DNA of 64,000 nt from Paguma larvata (taxonomy: Eukaryota > Chordata > Mammalia > Carnivora > Viverridae). The notes below the pieces were generated by a model. That model ran no database searches and had not been told where the DNA came from. It was given only the letters and a program-made list of their open reading frames with translations. A program made the translations under genes and the position numbers. The DNA is taken from NCBI GenBank assembly GCA_030068075.1, contig CM057842.1:42184659-42248658 (forward strand), read 5' to 3'. Positions within the stretch are counted from its first letter, which is position 1. Each line of letters starts with the position of its first letter. Below, in pieces: positions 45,267-55,181 of the stretch.

Positions 45267-46891
45267 TTTTTAATTTCTTTTAAGTTTTTATTTATTTATT
45301 TTAATTTTACTTAATTTTTATATCAATATGCTAAGTTTTATTAAGGAGAAGTTCGAGATATAATGATGAGATATGTAATGGAGGGAAAGAAGGTAGGTTA
45401 GGAGTCAGAGAAAGTTTCTAAGTAATAGTTTGAATATATATTTTATCTCCGATTTTTACCTCTTTTCCTCAAATAAATGAGGGGGTTCTATTTTGTCACA
45501 AAATGGAATTAAAAAAGAAAACACGGAGGTTTGCAGTAACATGCTATGACTTGAGTGTCTTGCAAACAGTGGTTAATGCGCAAGGACAGCCTCCAAAGCC
45601 AAAATGCTTTCGGTGTCACTGACTCTCCTATAACAACTGTGGCAAAGCCAGCTCTTTTCTTCCTTCTGTTTTGAAACAAGTGGCCAACTGCAGTCAGCTT
45701 CTTTGCAGATAGTCAATAGAAATAGATATGAAAACTTTAAAAAAAGAGAATGAGAATATCTAGGTAGGCGTATGTGTGATTTTTTTTTTTCATTTTTATT
45801 GGCTCTGTTCTAGATACGTGACTCTAGAGAACATCAGAAATAGCATGGTTGATCAGATAGTACCAGTTCTGTTTCTACAGGAATCCAGGGAGATAAGTTA
45901 CATTTTTTACATTTCCAACTTCCAACTAGACTCAGTGCCTTTACAAGAGCATATGTCTGTAGATAATATTCAGGAAGAAGTAAAAGTTTGCTAATATTTT
46001 CTCATGTGCAGTGGTCACTGGTTCTGTTTCATCAGGCTGTCTTGGACTGGATTGTATATTGTAACCAAGACATGTACATATTCAGTTTGATAGCTATTAA
46101 GATTGGTCAAGATTTTTTTAACTACCACTTCCATTAAAAGAAATCTTTAATCAAACACAATTCTTTCGAGGGAAGAAGAAATGTGTGCTCTTGTTACTGA
46201 ATTTAATTTCCAAGGTCAAAACTCTAGCATGGTTAAGAATATGAGCAAGAACCCAGAAGTTTGTGATAGCTCTCTGGACAAGTTCAAGCTCAAATTTACA
46301 TAACTACTAATTCAGAACAACAGAGGACAGTGACTCCTTTCCTGTCCTGTTAGGGATTTGGTGATTCCAAGTGCATACATTCCTGGATTGATATGTCAGT
46401 GTAGTAATTTAGCTACTAAATTTAATTATTCACCAACTGGAGGCTGCTGTGTTTCAGGCGTTGTATTAGGAAATGTGAACCCAAATGAGAATAAAACTCA
46501 GATCTGTGCCATGATAACAATTGTATTTTGATCATCAAAATGGATAATACACTAAACAAAGAAATACATACATTATGTTATAGAGGACTTCAATATAGAC
46601 GCATTCGGAAAGGTTTGGAGGGGTCACATAGAAAAGAAGGGAAGAGAAGGGAAGGGAAGGGAGCCCTGAAAGAGCAAAAGCCATTTACCAACACCACGAG
46701 ACATCAGAGTGCTGTGGGTTTGAGGCTCATTGAGGAGATCTGTGTGTTTAGAGTTTAGGGTGGAAGTAGAAGATGGTAGAAGTGTCAAGCGGGGAAGTAG
46801 CCAGGAGCCAGGTCACTAGTGCCTCTTGATTTTATATAATGCAGTGAAAATAAACTGTGCAAAATCTTCTTAGCTGTTGGGGATTAATAGA
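45267..46891. other. Sequence without recognised gene
   Basis: Contains a short (GGGAA)n purine run at about 46633-46662. No domain in the frames at 45776-45994 or 46528-46758. Confidence 0.4.
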
Positions 46892-47131
46892 AGATAAAGT
46901 AAGAGAGCACCTGGGTGGCTCAGTCGGTTAAGTGTCCGACTTTGACTCCGGTCATGATCTCACAGTCTGTGAGTTTGAGCCCCGCATCTGGCTCTGTACT
47001 GACAGCTCAGAGCCTAGAGTCTATTTCTGATTCTGTGTCTCCCTCTCTCTCTCTGCCCCTTCCCTGCTCATGCTCAGTCTTTCAAAAATAAATAAATGTT
47101 AAAAAAATTGAAAAAAGGAGACAAAGTAAGA
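46892..47131 (+). mobile_element. Can-SINE
   Basis: Sense copy from 46905: GAGCACCTGGGTGGCTCAGT head, B box GAGTTTGAGCCCCG, CTGACAGCTCAGAGCCTAGA body, AAATAAATAAATGTTAAAAA tail. AGATAAAGTAAGA (46892-46904) and AGACAAAGTAAGA (47119-47131) are the target-site duplication. Confidence 0.95.
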
Positions 47132-48595
47132 AAAGATTATAGAGGTATGAATTTATACATAACTAAGAAACATGATAGTAGGTGCTATCACTTGGGCTTC
47201 CATCAAAGTAACACTGCTATGATGCTGTGGCGTGATGGAGATTGAGATTAGACCTTAGGTAATTATGGGAACCGGTTAAGAGAGCTTTGCAGAGTTGTTG
47301 CCTTTCTATCTGGGGTTGAGCTAAAAGTGAGGGAAAGCAAGGCCAAACTGTACCCTCTTACGTTGGTCTTTCGCTGCCTCCACTTTTGATGATGGAGGGA
47401 ATCTGTTAGGTGAGGTGCATTCCTGTCTGGCCCAAGGTCAGAAAACCCAGCGGAGGGGAGGTGGCAGGATCTAGAGGGGCTGAGCGGCTTAGTGCTGCCC
47501 CACACCAACAAAGTGAGTTGGTAAGTCAGCAACAGTATCTACAAGCTGCCTTTGTGGCTAGCACCCTCCACTGACCTTCAGAGTGTAGAAACTGGCCGCT
47601 GCTCCATTCCACTTCCTACATCTCCCCTAAAATGTCTCCTTTTGATCTGGAACCACATAAAGAAAATTTGGGAAATGTGGAGACAATTTAACTAAAGGTC
47701 AAAAAAAAACTGGTATGGAAATCACTTTTAGTAATAAGTCTAAACTTTTTGGTGGTGGTGGTGGCGTATATTTAGGGTCACGGTGACTGTATATTTAGGG
47801 ACCTCATTCTTATAAAAAGAGATCCAATTCTTCTATGCTCTTTTTTCATTTTATTGGATGATAAGTTTTCATATATAAACTTTTGTTTTCATAATGGATT
47901 ATATCATTAATAATCTAAATAATGACTTTTCTACCAAGTTTGCTTTGAGCTACATGTAGCTCCAAGGTATCGAAGTTAAATCTTTAAATGTAAACTGTGG
48001 AAGACTATGCTTATGATCACAATTGCATGATATTCAAGAACACACAGAATTAGATCTCAAAAAGTCTCAGAGTTGGAGGAATCTGTAGACCCAGTGGTTT
48101 TCAAATAATATTTTTCATCATAGATGAAAGGGTTTCTTTATGCAGAACCTAAAAATAAGGAAAGAGAAAAGGTCTAACAATAGCTTTGATTGAGGCAAAG
48201 GTAGGAAATTGAGTGACACCTGTCCTTTCCCCCCTGTAGCCCCCGAAAGGGCTGCTAGGGAATAAACACTTTAAATATGTTATCCCTCGAAGCTGCTTCT
48301 TTCTCATTCTCTCTCAATTTGAAGTAAAACTCTGCACCTCTATTGCAGCCTCTAGATACATGCAACCGCATAGCACATAGGTGGGAAATGGTGGTTTCAC
48401 TGAAAATTTTAAGTGGAGATGGGGAAGGAAGATCATTAGCCCTGAAACCAGAGTTTCTTTCTGCCATAAACCTCTTTCATCCTTCCCAACATACCACTCC
48501 TCAACATTTCTCCTACTGCACGGACTAACAATCATTATTAACAACTTACTGAAATAAATACTTTCAGTTAGTTTAAGCTACCCTCCTAAATAATA
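47132..48595. other. Sequence without recognised gene
   Basis: A short (GGT)n run lies near 47751-47765. The overlapping frames at 48255-48544 on both strands have no domain and mutually shadow each other. Confidence 0.4.
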
Positions 48596-48691
48596 AGAGC
48601 AATCTTTTATTGAGTGCTTGGTATATTCTAAGTATAGTGCTAATTACCTCTTTTTATTTTCAAAACAACATTATTAAGAGATTACTCTTTT

Positions 48692-48919
48692 GGGGGAGCC
48701 TGGGTAGCTCAGTAGATTGGGTGTCTGACTTCCGCTCAGGTCATGATCTCATGGCTTGTGAGTTCCAGCCCCGCGTGGGACTCTGCTGACAGCTAAGAGC
48801 CTAGAGCCTGCCTCGGATCTTATGTCTCTCTCTCTCTCTCTCTCTCTGTCTCTTCTCTCTCTCTCTCTCTCTCTGTCTCTTCTCTCTCTCTCTCTCTCTC
48901 AAAATAAATAAACGTAAAA
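48692..48919 (+). mobile_element. Can-SINE with expanded (CT)n
   Basis: Sense copy: GGGGGAGCCTGGGTAGCTCA head, ATGATCTCATGGCTTGTG, CTGACAGCTAAGAGCCTAGA body, then a (CT)n run at about 48823-48900 with a repeated TCTCTGTCTCTTC unit, and an AAAATAAATAAACGTAAAAA tail. Confidence 0.94.
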
Positions 48920-48930
48920 AAAGAGGTAAC

Positions 48931-49058
48931 TATTTTTTTAATATTTATTTATTTTGAGAGAGAGAGAACACATGCATGCTTGTGCATGAGTGGGGAGAGG
49001 CGACAGAGAAAGAGGGAGAGAGAATCCCGAGCAGGCTTTGTGCTGTCAGTGCAGAGAA
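48931..49058 (-). mobile_element. Truncated Can-SINE
   Basis: Antisense 3' half only: TTTAATATTTATTTATTTTG, (GA), ATCCCGAGCAGGCTTTGTGC, TGTCAGTGCAGAG, then a stop. The tRNA-like head is missing. It lies 12 bases after the end of the previous SINE. Confidence 0.85.
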
Positions 49059-49509
49059 AGACGTTGCTATTATTATATCTGTTTTATAGACAGAGAAACT
49101 GTGGCAAAGAAAGATTAAGTAATTTTTCCACGGTCATTTCAGGTAATAAGTGGTAGAGGGAAGATACAAATCCCAACAAATCTCAGGGTGACTTCTCCCT
49201 AAGAAAGATAATTACCAAGAGAGGCATTGTTACTAATCAGAGTTTTTGGAGGCCTTATGTTCTGCCAGCTCAAGAAGATGCTCAAAATATTTGCCAAACA
49301 AAACCAGTTACCTCCTGGGGATTGGGAGAGAAGGGAATCATAATGTCCCTTGAAGAAAATACAATATTCTCTATGATGTTACAGCTGTTTGAAAACCACT
49401 AGATGCTCTGAGTCTCATGTGTAGAAGTCTGAACTTTTCTTCAGCAAGTCACCAGCAGTCATCTGTTAAACTCAAGTGCAGTATGGAGGACCGAGTTTTC
49501 CAAAGATGC

Positions 49510-50040
49510 TGCCAGCAACATCTACTGTCCCATAAACTTTTATTATGATGCAACTTTGACATCCCTTCTATCAAGACATGGGGTTCATGTTCCCACCTCT
49601 TGAATCCCAACAGACTTGTGTGACTTTGGTGAAAGTAATGCCAAAAGTCTTTCCAGGCTAGCTTTCACCTAGCTCTTTTGGGACACTCGCTCTTGGAACT
49701 CAGCTGCCACTCTGTGAAAAAAGCCAAAGTAGCCCACGCAAAGAGGCCAGGTGGAGAAACCATATGTAGGTGTTCTGGCCAACATCCCAGCTGACGGCCC
49801 AGTCAGCGACAGGTGTCAACAACCAGACACATGAGTGAAGACACCTCCAGATGATTCCTGTCCTGAGTGTTGGAGCCACCCCAGCCTTTCAGGCTAACCA
49901 GCCATGGCCCCAGTCACTGTTGTACAGAGACAAGCAATATGGGCTACTACTTCTGTCTATGAGCAGGATACCAGGGTGTTTCATGCCAGTAGATTTGGGG
50001 GGTGGGCATTGATATACAGCATTAGTAACTGGCACCTACA
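49510..50040 (+). mobile_element. MLT1-type LTR (ERVL-MaLR), sense
   Basis: The order GGGGTTCATGTTCCCACCTC, TTTTGGGACACTCGCTCTTG, GGAACTCAGCTGCCACTCTG, GGTGTTCTGGCCAACATCC and AACCAGACACATGAGTGA follows MLT1 LTRs. It ends in CAGCATTAGTAACTGGCACC. No internal region is seen, so it is a solitary LTR. Confidence 0.8.
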
Positions 50041-51540
50041 GTGAGGAAACAGGCTGAAGGAGTAAGTGAACTCAGTGTGCTCTCACCACGTTCACTGAAT
50101 TGAACTGCAGCATAGCAACAAAGCCAGTAGATCTCGGTAGCACCCTGTCTGCCGCACCGCAGTACTTTCTCCAATTAGGCTTGAAAGTAATAAAAAATAA
50201 AAAAAAGGCGATTTTGCTATGCCAGTTATTAAAATCCATGGTAACCAGGACTTTTAAATACATATACTATATGCTGCTGAAGTTCTTGAAAATTGTTTGT
50301 TCTCATGAATAAGTTAAATACGTTTCCAAATATTTAATTTATGTTTTTAAAGTATTTCTTGGCTTTTTGTTCCCACTCTACATGCCTCCTACATTGATTT
50401 CTCACTCTATATTCTATATATTCCCTCTCTCCCCAGTCAGGAAGTTTTATCCAGCGTTCCTTTCAGGCTTATGTAAGAAATAGGTATGGCGAATATACTT
50501 TTTCAAACCTGGCATGCGTCTTGGTAACAGATTCTGCTATAGCTCCCTATCCCCACTGAGAATCACTGCCTTATGGCACTGCTTCAGAAATCATTTTTAT
50601 ACTTGTAAAAAGATAAATACTAGCTTACTCCCTCTCCAAATTATGATGATTTTCTAATTAGTTGGGTCCAAATTAGCCATCCATTATTCTCTCCCAGATT
50701 CCCTGCCATTTTCCACTATTTCTGAACAAACACCAATTGTGCCAATGTCTTGAGTAGTGTCGATCTAAACTGAAATGGGTCCAGCTTCCTTAATATCATC
50801 ACCAACTGTCTTATTAATTAATTAACGATACTGTGAATAATAAAGTACTAGTGTTGTTAAACCAGGAAAAAAGCAGTAGGCGGCAACAGCAGCAATGCCT
50901 CTGGCACCAGAGTATCTGTCAACTGGCTGGAAGGAGAAGGTGAAAATTCTCCGCAAGGCGTTGGGACAAAGTAAGCAGGGAAATAGAATAATGATTAATA
51001 TCAACTGAGGGGCAATGTCCTTGACCCAATTCTTTGGAGGTGAGATGCTCCCTCAAGTTCCTCAAGTGGAATTTCTTCATCTGAAACCCAATGTTTTCAC
51101 CATTCGATAATCTAATGAGGGAAGAGTGGGGTCTGCTCGTGTTTGTTCTGAACACCTCTCAGAATTGGGGAATAAATGTAATTCATTGGACAGGGCGCAC
51201 GATGAATTGGTTTCACAGCCTGCCCTGTCAGCTTTATGATGCTGAAAGTGAAGGCGGAACAAGAAGAGTGAGTATTGGGGATAAAATACAGTGAGTAATA
51301 GGAGAACAACAAAGCCATCCCTGTTGAAAAGAGCTTTTACTCTAGAGTATTGAGTGGCAGACTTATTTTTTCCCACCTCTAGTCCATGTGAACACGATCT
51401 GAGAAGACAGTCATTGCCTGGAATGATTGATGTTATTTCTTAGAGTTTGTCGCCATTACCACAAGTATGATCTGGATTACTTTGTTTGCTCAGCTGTTCC
51501 TGGCCCTGTTCCTCTTGCCTCAAACCAAGCAAAATGAGAG
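50041..51540. other. Sequence without recognised gene
   Basis: Several short frames on both strands between 50822 and 51376 overlap each other, with no domain. No repeat recognised. Confidence 0.4.
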
Positions 51541-51780
51541 GTGCGGGGATCACAGGATCCATCAAGTGCCTGATGGAGCCCCCCGTTCAGGCCTCCCCCC
51601 TCCTCTAGTCATCAATCTTCATTGTCCTAGCAAGAGGATAAGGTCCGCGGCGGTACATGCCGCCCTGAAGCTGTGCGATACAGCAGTGCTTCCTGAGTAT
51701 GCTCGCTTACCGTGATTAAAGATCCGCGACCGTTCAAGGAACGCAGTGAGCACGACTTAGGGAATGTAGCCGGCATTCTT
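51541..51780. other. Small CpG-dense patch
   Basis: About sixteen CpG dinucleotides in 240 bases (for example GTCCGCGGCGG near 51641 and ATCCGCGACCG near 51722) stand out in AT-rich DNA where CpG is otherwise rare. No promoter element, repeat or gene could be assigned. Too short for a standard CpG island. Confidence 0.5.
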
Positions 51781-51944
51781 AGTATCTCTTTTGTGAAAGG
51801 CACTGTGCTCTCTCTTTACAGGTCTCATTATCCTGTTTAAACTTTGCAACGAAGTAGGTATCATTTTTGCACTTTACAGATGTAACCGAGGGTTAGAGAT
51901 GAAAAATCATTTGACAAAGGGTAATTAATTCCTAGTGACTGACC
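51781..51944 (-). mobile_element. MIR SINE copy (antisense)
   Basis: AAGGCACTGTGCTCTCTCTT, AACGAAGTAGGTATCATTTT and CACTTTACAGATGTAACCGA follow the antisense MIR. Confidence 0.72.
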
Positions 51945-52086
51945 TCTAATCTCCAAGAATATAAGCATCTTGCCAGGTTTTGCTCACCATTTTGTCCTGA
52001 GTGTCTAGTTTGGTAGTTGGTGCGCAATAGGCATTCACATTTGTCGTGTGATTAATGAATTGATAAATAAATGAACGAATGAATTG
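51945..52086 (+). mobile_element. L2 LINE 3'-end copy
   Basis: TTTTGCTCACCATTTTGTCC, GAGTGTCTAGTTTGGTAG and GCGCAATAGGCATTCACATT lead into a GAATGAATTGA-like end, as in L2. Confidence 0.75.
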
Positions 52087-52263
52087 GCAGAACAAGTATT
52101 TGTGCCCAAGGCTCTGGTTCCATGATAGATCCATGTGACTGACAAAGTAAAGCAAAAAAACAATATAAACTACATAATCAGCCTACATCGTGAGAGAAAA
52201 AGAGAAATAGAATTCATTATGAGTTGACCCACTTACTGAACTTTTTAAGTTTGACATCTTTTT

Positions 52264-52495
52264 AAAAATTTGTAAATGTTTATTTATTTTTGAGGGAGGG
52301 AGAGAGGGAGAGAAAGAGAGAGAGAAGTGGGGGAGAGACAGAGAGAGAGGGTGACACAGAATCTGAAGCAGGTTTCAGACTCTAATATGTCAGCACAGAG
52401 CCTCATATGGGGCTTGAAGCCTCTAACTGTGAGATCCTGACCTGAGCTGAAATCAAGAGTCAGATGCTTAACCGACTTAGCCACCCAGGTGCCCC
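52264..52495 (-). mobile_element. Can-SINE
   Basis: Antisense copy: AAATGTTTATTTATTTTTGA end, long (GA)-rich tract, AATCTGAAGCAGGTTTCAGA body, head ending CCACCCAGGTGCCCC. The next SINE begins only 135 bases away in the same orientation. Confidence 0.93.
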
Positions 52496-52622
52496 TTATG
52501 CTTTCCATATATAAACTGCTATGATCTTTGCAGTGTCTTCATTTATCATTCTAGTGGACAATATAGCATATCAGGCACCCTGAGTTTGATGTCTTTTTGA
52601 TCTGCAGAACAAATGCATGACT

Positions 52623-52900
52623 TGTCAGGTTTTTTTTAAATGTTTTATTTTATTTCTCTTGGAGAGAGAGATGGAGCACATAATGTTTTATTTCATTTCT
52701 CTTGGGAGAGAGAGATGGAGCACAAGCAGGGGAGGGGCAGAGAGAGAGAGGGAGACACAGAATCTAAAGCAGGCTCCAGGCTCTGAGCTGTCAGCACAGA
52801 GCCCCGATGTGGGGCTCGAGCTCGCCAACCGTGAGATCATGCTCTGAGCCTAAGTTGGACGCATAACCGACTCAGCCACCCAGGTGCTCCTGTCAGTTTT
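52623..52900 (-). mobile_element. Can-SINE with internal 43-bp tandem duplication
   Basis: Antisense copy whose 3' part is doubled. A unit starting AAATGTTTTATTTTATTTCT and ending GATGGAGCACA occupies 52638-52680 and is repeated at 52681-52724 with few differences. The rest is a normal feliform body and head ending CAGGTGCTCC. TGTCAG(G)TTTT at 52623 and TGTCAGTTTT at 52891 mark the target-site duplication. Confidence 0.95.
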
Positions 52901-54009
52901 TAATTTTATCTTCTGAGATGTTGTTTTTCTGTGTAAGGTGCTGTGGCTTTGTGTTCCTTATCTGGCCAGAAGAGTTGAGCTAATGTTGTAAGTAAAACAT
53001 TTAAATTAAAACTTCAAATATCTCCTCAACTTATAATTAAATGTGCCATATGGTTCTATTTTACTGAAAGTCGGGGCCTAATTTAATGTTTTCCTTTTTC
53101 AGCAACAAATTTTATTGGCTTGTTCTCAATCATTTTTATGTCAAGAAAACAATTACAACCAAAGCAATATTTTGAGATTGTTAGACAGAAACAATCACTT
53201 ACCTGGGGATAAAAATATTGGTTTTGGTGTGGATACATCATTATTTAAGCTCATCCAAGAATAAAAAATAGTTGCTTAGCTTAACAATTGTTATGTTGTT
53301 GTAAGAAAAGTTCAGACTTTTCTCCAGTTTCATCATCCTTCTTTTTTATTTAATTAGAATGCAATAGGAGACAAAATTCTGGTTTTTACAAATTTTAACA
53401 TATATGGTTCAGTATTATTTGGGGTGTCTTAAAAATGTCCAGCAAGTGGTTTATAAATACAAGGCCAACTTTTATCATGTGAAAAATTTCATATCTTCTT
53501 TTCAACATTCCTATGTGAGAAAGCATGATGTGGGGAGTGTTAATTAATATTTAAAGAAAATAGTGTTTTATAGAGGCAATTCTAGTTGTCTGTCCACTTT
53601 GTTCTAGGTCTGCAGACATGTTCAGTGACTATAGTCAACTTCTTTCTAAGCCATGTGATTAAAAATTATAATAATAAATCACAGTTTGTTATATTTCCCA
53701 ACAAATATATCTTAGGTACAATTCTTCTCCAGACATTAGTCACCAACTATGTAGGTATGTGTCATTATGCTTTATTGCCTCAAGTCAACATTTGTTCCAA
53801 ACACTGTTATAGCTTTTCTGTCAAAGAAGTGAATATTCCAATCTCTTTCTTTCAGAAACACATAATCTAAGGCAGACACTTTCAAGGATCTAATAACCCC
53901 AAAAGAGACAATATGAAGGAGGGGCAAAATGGCAGTTTTCCAGATCCAATAAGAAGTCATTACGCATAGAGAAAGATTTGTTGAAGAGATACTTCAACTT
54001 GTAAATAAA
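52901..54009. other. AT-rich sequence without recognised gene
   Basis: The plus-strand frame 53586-53870 (94 residues) has no domain and no splice context. Confidence 0.4.
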
Positions 54010-54500
54010 AACTAAGACTTACAGTGGTGAAATAATTTATCTTATACCCATATTATAGAATCCTATACATATGTATTTAAAAAATGAGGTAGTTTCAAAT
54101 CCAGATATGACATGGGATAGTCACCAAGACTTATTAAGTTGAAAAGGCAAGTTATATTCACCCAACAAATAGGTAAGGGCTTATTGTGTACCAAGTACTT
54201 CTTGGACTTCTGGATATATCAAAGAGCCAACAAAGTCCCTGCTCTCATTGAACTTATTCTACTATAATCCAATATATGTAAAAAAAATACATGAAAACAT
54301 CTATGTACATAAATCTGTTTAATGTAACTGAGTCATAAGGGTGCTGGAAGGACATATACCATATAGGCAAGTTGTTACCTCTAAAGAGCAAAGTAGGAGT
54401 AAGGAGGTGACGATGGGAACTTAGACACTGTTTGTGTACTGAGGTATTGTTTAAATAATTTGAAGACTATGTTCATGTCTTACTTGTACTTAAAAATAGA
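54010..54500 (+). mobile_element. L1M-type 3' UTR fragment
   Basis: AGTCACCAAGACTTATTAAG with GTTGAAAAGGCAAGTTATAT, then TACATAAATCTGTTTAATG, GTGCTGGAAGGACATATACC and AAGTTGTTACCTCTAAAG follow an old L1 3' UTR. An antisense L2-like stretch (54160-54290) lies between the two halves. Confidence 0.6.
54160..54290 (-). mobile_element. L2-like fragment (antisense)
   Basis: AGGGCTTATTGTGTACCAAG followed by AGTCCCTGCTCTCATTGAAC resembles the antisense L2 3' end. Confidence 0.5.
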
Positions 54501-55057
54501 AAAGTAAAGGGAAAAGTAAAACAAAAGAAGTAAACAGAGAGGAAGCATTTTAAACATAGGGGATAATTTGAACAAGAGTTGAAGATGAAAATAAAAGCTA
54601 GCAGCTTGTCAAAGTTTACAAGGAATATGTCCTGAGACTTCCCATAATCTCAAAATTTGCCAACAGAGGTAAGTTTCTCCTGAATCATGGATCCGTAGAG
54701 AGTCACACAGTTATCCACAGTATGTAACATCATGTCCCTAGTTTGCCACCATTTCAGTTTTCAGTGTTTTATATCTCACTTGATGGACTTGAATAAGAAA
54801 CAGAGACAGTCATTTTGAGAGGCAGTGAGAAAGGTAACTCACTGAGTTACTGAGACGTTGCTATTAGGCTGTTAACCAGTTTTGTTACTGGATAAATGAC
54901 TGGCTTTGACCATCAGTCTTGTAAGTTATGATTAGAATGATTCAGATTTGTACCTCAACAAAATGACATATTATCACATGTCGGAGTTCTGTCAGGGATA
55001 GTCTCAACTATGAATGTTGACTCTGCCAAGTCACACACACTTGTCTACTCTTTAAAC
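54501..55057. other. Sequence without recognised gene
   Basis: No repeat or gene structure recognised. Confidence 0.4.
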
Positions 55058-55066
55058 AAAAAAAAA

Positions 55067-55099
<33 letters not shown>

Positions 55100-55181
55100 A
55101 AGAGGAAAAGAGGAAGGAAGGAAGGAAGGAAGGAAGGAAGGAAGGAAGGAAGGAAGGAAGGAAGGAAGGAAGGAAGGAAGG
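55058..55181. repeat. Poly-A, (GA)n and (AAGG)n purine tract
   Basis: 18 A residues, then about 12 AG units, then roughly seventeen AAGG units, all on one strand: 124 bases of nearly pure purine. Minus-strand frames across it encode Ser-Phe-Leu-Pro repeats and are artefacts. Confidence 0.95.

Larger units (their letters stand above)
48596..49180 (-). mobile_element. MIR SINE (antisense) split by two Can-SINEs
   Basis: TTTTATTGAGTGCTTGGTAT at 48605 starts an antisense MIR. After the two Can-SINEs it resumes at about 49060 with TTTTATAGACAGAGAAACTG, then a GATTAAGTAATTTTTCCACG stretch. The junction motif AAGAG-T-A/G-CTATT recurs at all three breakpoints, as expected from two successive insertions. 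Confidence 0.75.

Noticed and set aside
51467..51715. 82-residue frame beginning MIWITLFAQLFLALFLLPQ, resembling a signal peptide, partly within the CpG-dense patch
   Set aside because: The hydrophobic start is easily made by T-rich DNA. There is no conserved domain, Kozak context, splice signals or neighbouring exons to support it.
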